49,147 nt of DNA, taken from the IMG/VR virus record IMGVR_UViG_3300020421_000031, positions 1-49,147 of that record; one strand, 5' to 3'. The stretch comes from a virus. The position numbers and the translations under genes were made by a program. The notes beneath the pieces are model-generated. The model made no database searches. It was not told the origin of the DNA and saw only the letters and a program-made list of their open reading frames with translations. Shown here piece after piece: positions 48,876 through 49,147 of the stretch (positions within the stretch are counted from its first letter, which is position 1; each line of letters begins with the position of its first letter).

Positions 48876-49147
48876 TCTATTAACAGCAGTATCACTTACT
48901 ACAGCACCAGTATTTGCTGATGATAGTAAGATCACCAAAGGATACAACACCATGGATAGTATGGGTTGTATGTTGTTAGGTGAGTGTACTGATGGTGTCA
49001 AGAAAGTATACTCTATGCTTGATATCTCATCAGAATATGACAACATAGAACCTTTCACTAGTGTCACTGGTGAGTTTCATAATATGTTACACTCACTCAA
49101 TCAAGTTGGTGTGAATGTATTCCTTGCTGATAGTAAGTATTTCCCTA
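48856..49147 (+). CDS. Secreted small protein (3' end outside the window)
   Basis: A frame from ATG 48856 stays open to the window edge (97 visible residues). A typical signal peptide, MKNVLLSLLTAVSLTTAPVF with a likely cut after VFA, is followed by DDSKITKGYNTMDSMGCMLL and GECTDGVKKVYSMLD. The Cys pair (GCMLLGEC) could form a disulfide in the periplasm. Exported proteins with this GCMLLGECTDGV pattern are a known cyanophage type, but their role is not known. It overlaps the end of the previous gene. Confidence 0.7.
   Translation, partial: MKNVLLSLLTAVSLTTAPVFADDSKITKGYNTMDSMGCMLLGECTDGVKKVYSMLDISSEYDNIEPFTSVTGEFHNMLHSLNQVGVNVFLADSKYFP

Noticed and set aside
1-49147. CRISPR arrays, integrase, attachment sites or insertion sequences
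   Set aside because: No short regularly spaced repeats, recombinase motifs or terminal inverted repeats with transposase genes were seen.

Overview
The window is a contiguous piece of a T4-like cyanophage genome (a myovirus of marine picocyanobacteria, probably Kyanoviridae). The evidence is a recognisable T4 core set (gp32, gp53, gp48, gp2, gp4, gp54, gp26, gp51, gp29, gp27, gp5), an AT-rich genome with nearly gap-free genes, T4-type late promoter elements (TATAAATA and CTAAATA variants), several tRNA genes, Phage_Collar-type fibre proteins, and the host-derived bilin-lyase homologue CpeT. CpeT suggests a phycoerythrin-bearing host such as marine Synechococcus, although Prochlorococcus phages can carry it too. 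There is no integrase, attachment site, insertion sequence or CRISPR array.

Layout. 1-968: 3' part of gp32 plus a small membrane protein. 1021-4069 (minus strand): late operon gp4-gp2-gp48-gp53, closed by a minus-strand terminator at about 987-1016. 4041-13905 (plus strand): the gp54, gp26/gp51, gp29 (tape measure with a lysozyme-like domain), gp27, small protein, gp5 and putative spike block, ending in a terminator. 13937-14534: an isolated sigma70-type promoter, exported beta-barrel protein and terminator cassette. 14567-17695: short genes, a glutaredoxin-like protein, a 2OG-Fe(II) oxygenase, cpeT and four tRNAs (CAU, Leu-UAA, Thr-UGU, Asn-GUU). 17846-30019: one 12.2-kb gene for a 4057-residue structural protein. 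30023-39209: five fibre/collar/adhesin-like genes. 39212-43022: three more 2OG-Fe(II) oxygenases, a tail-assembly-chaperone-like gene and two unknowns. 43061-44327: tiny accessory genes. 44398-47000: a nuclease (PD-(D/E)XK), a ParB-like protein and a beta-class DNA methyltransferase. 46997-49147: tiny accessory genes and a secreted protein running off the edge.

How it works together. The two structural blocks build the baseplate hub, tube initiator, tail-length ruler and host-recognition fibres. They read from late promoters recognised through the phage late sigma factor. Short gene cassettes with host-type promoters lie between and after them, and these probably act early (export, redox, DNA modification).

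The most notable observation is a complete -1 programmed ribosomal frameshift signal at the gp26/gp51 junction: heptamer T TTT TTC, 7-nt spacer, and a 9-bp stem-loop. It would fuse the two baseplate-hub chaperones, and gp51 has no conventional start codon ahead of its conserved part. Other notable points are the repeat architecture of the giant protein, the nuclease/ParB-like/methyltransferase island, the 2OG-oxygenase cluster beside the fibres, and a pair of overlapping small genes at 43988-44327.
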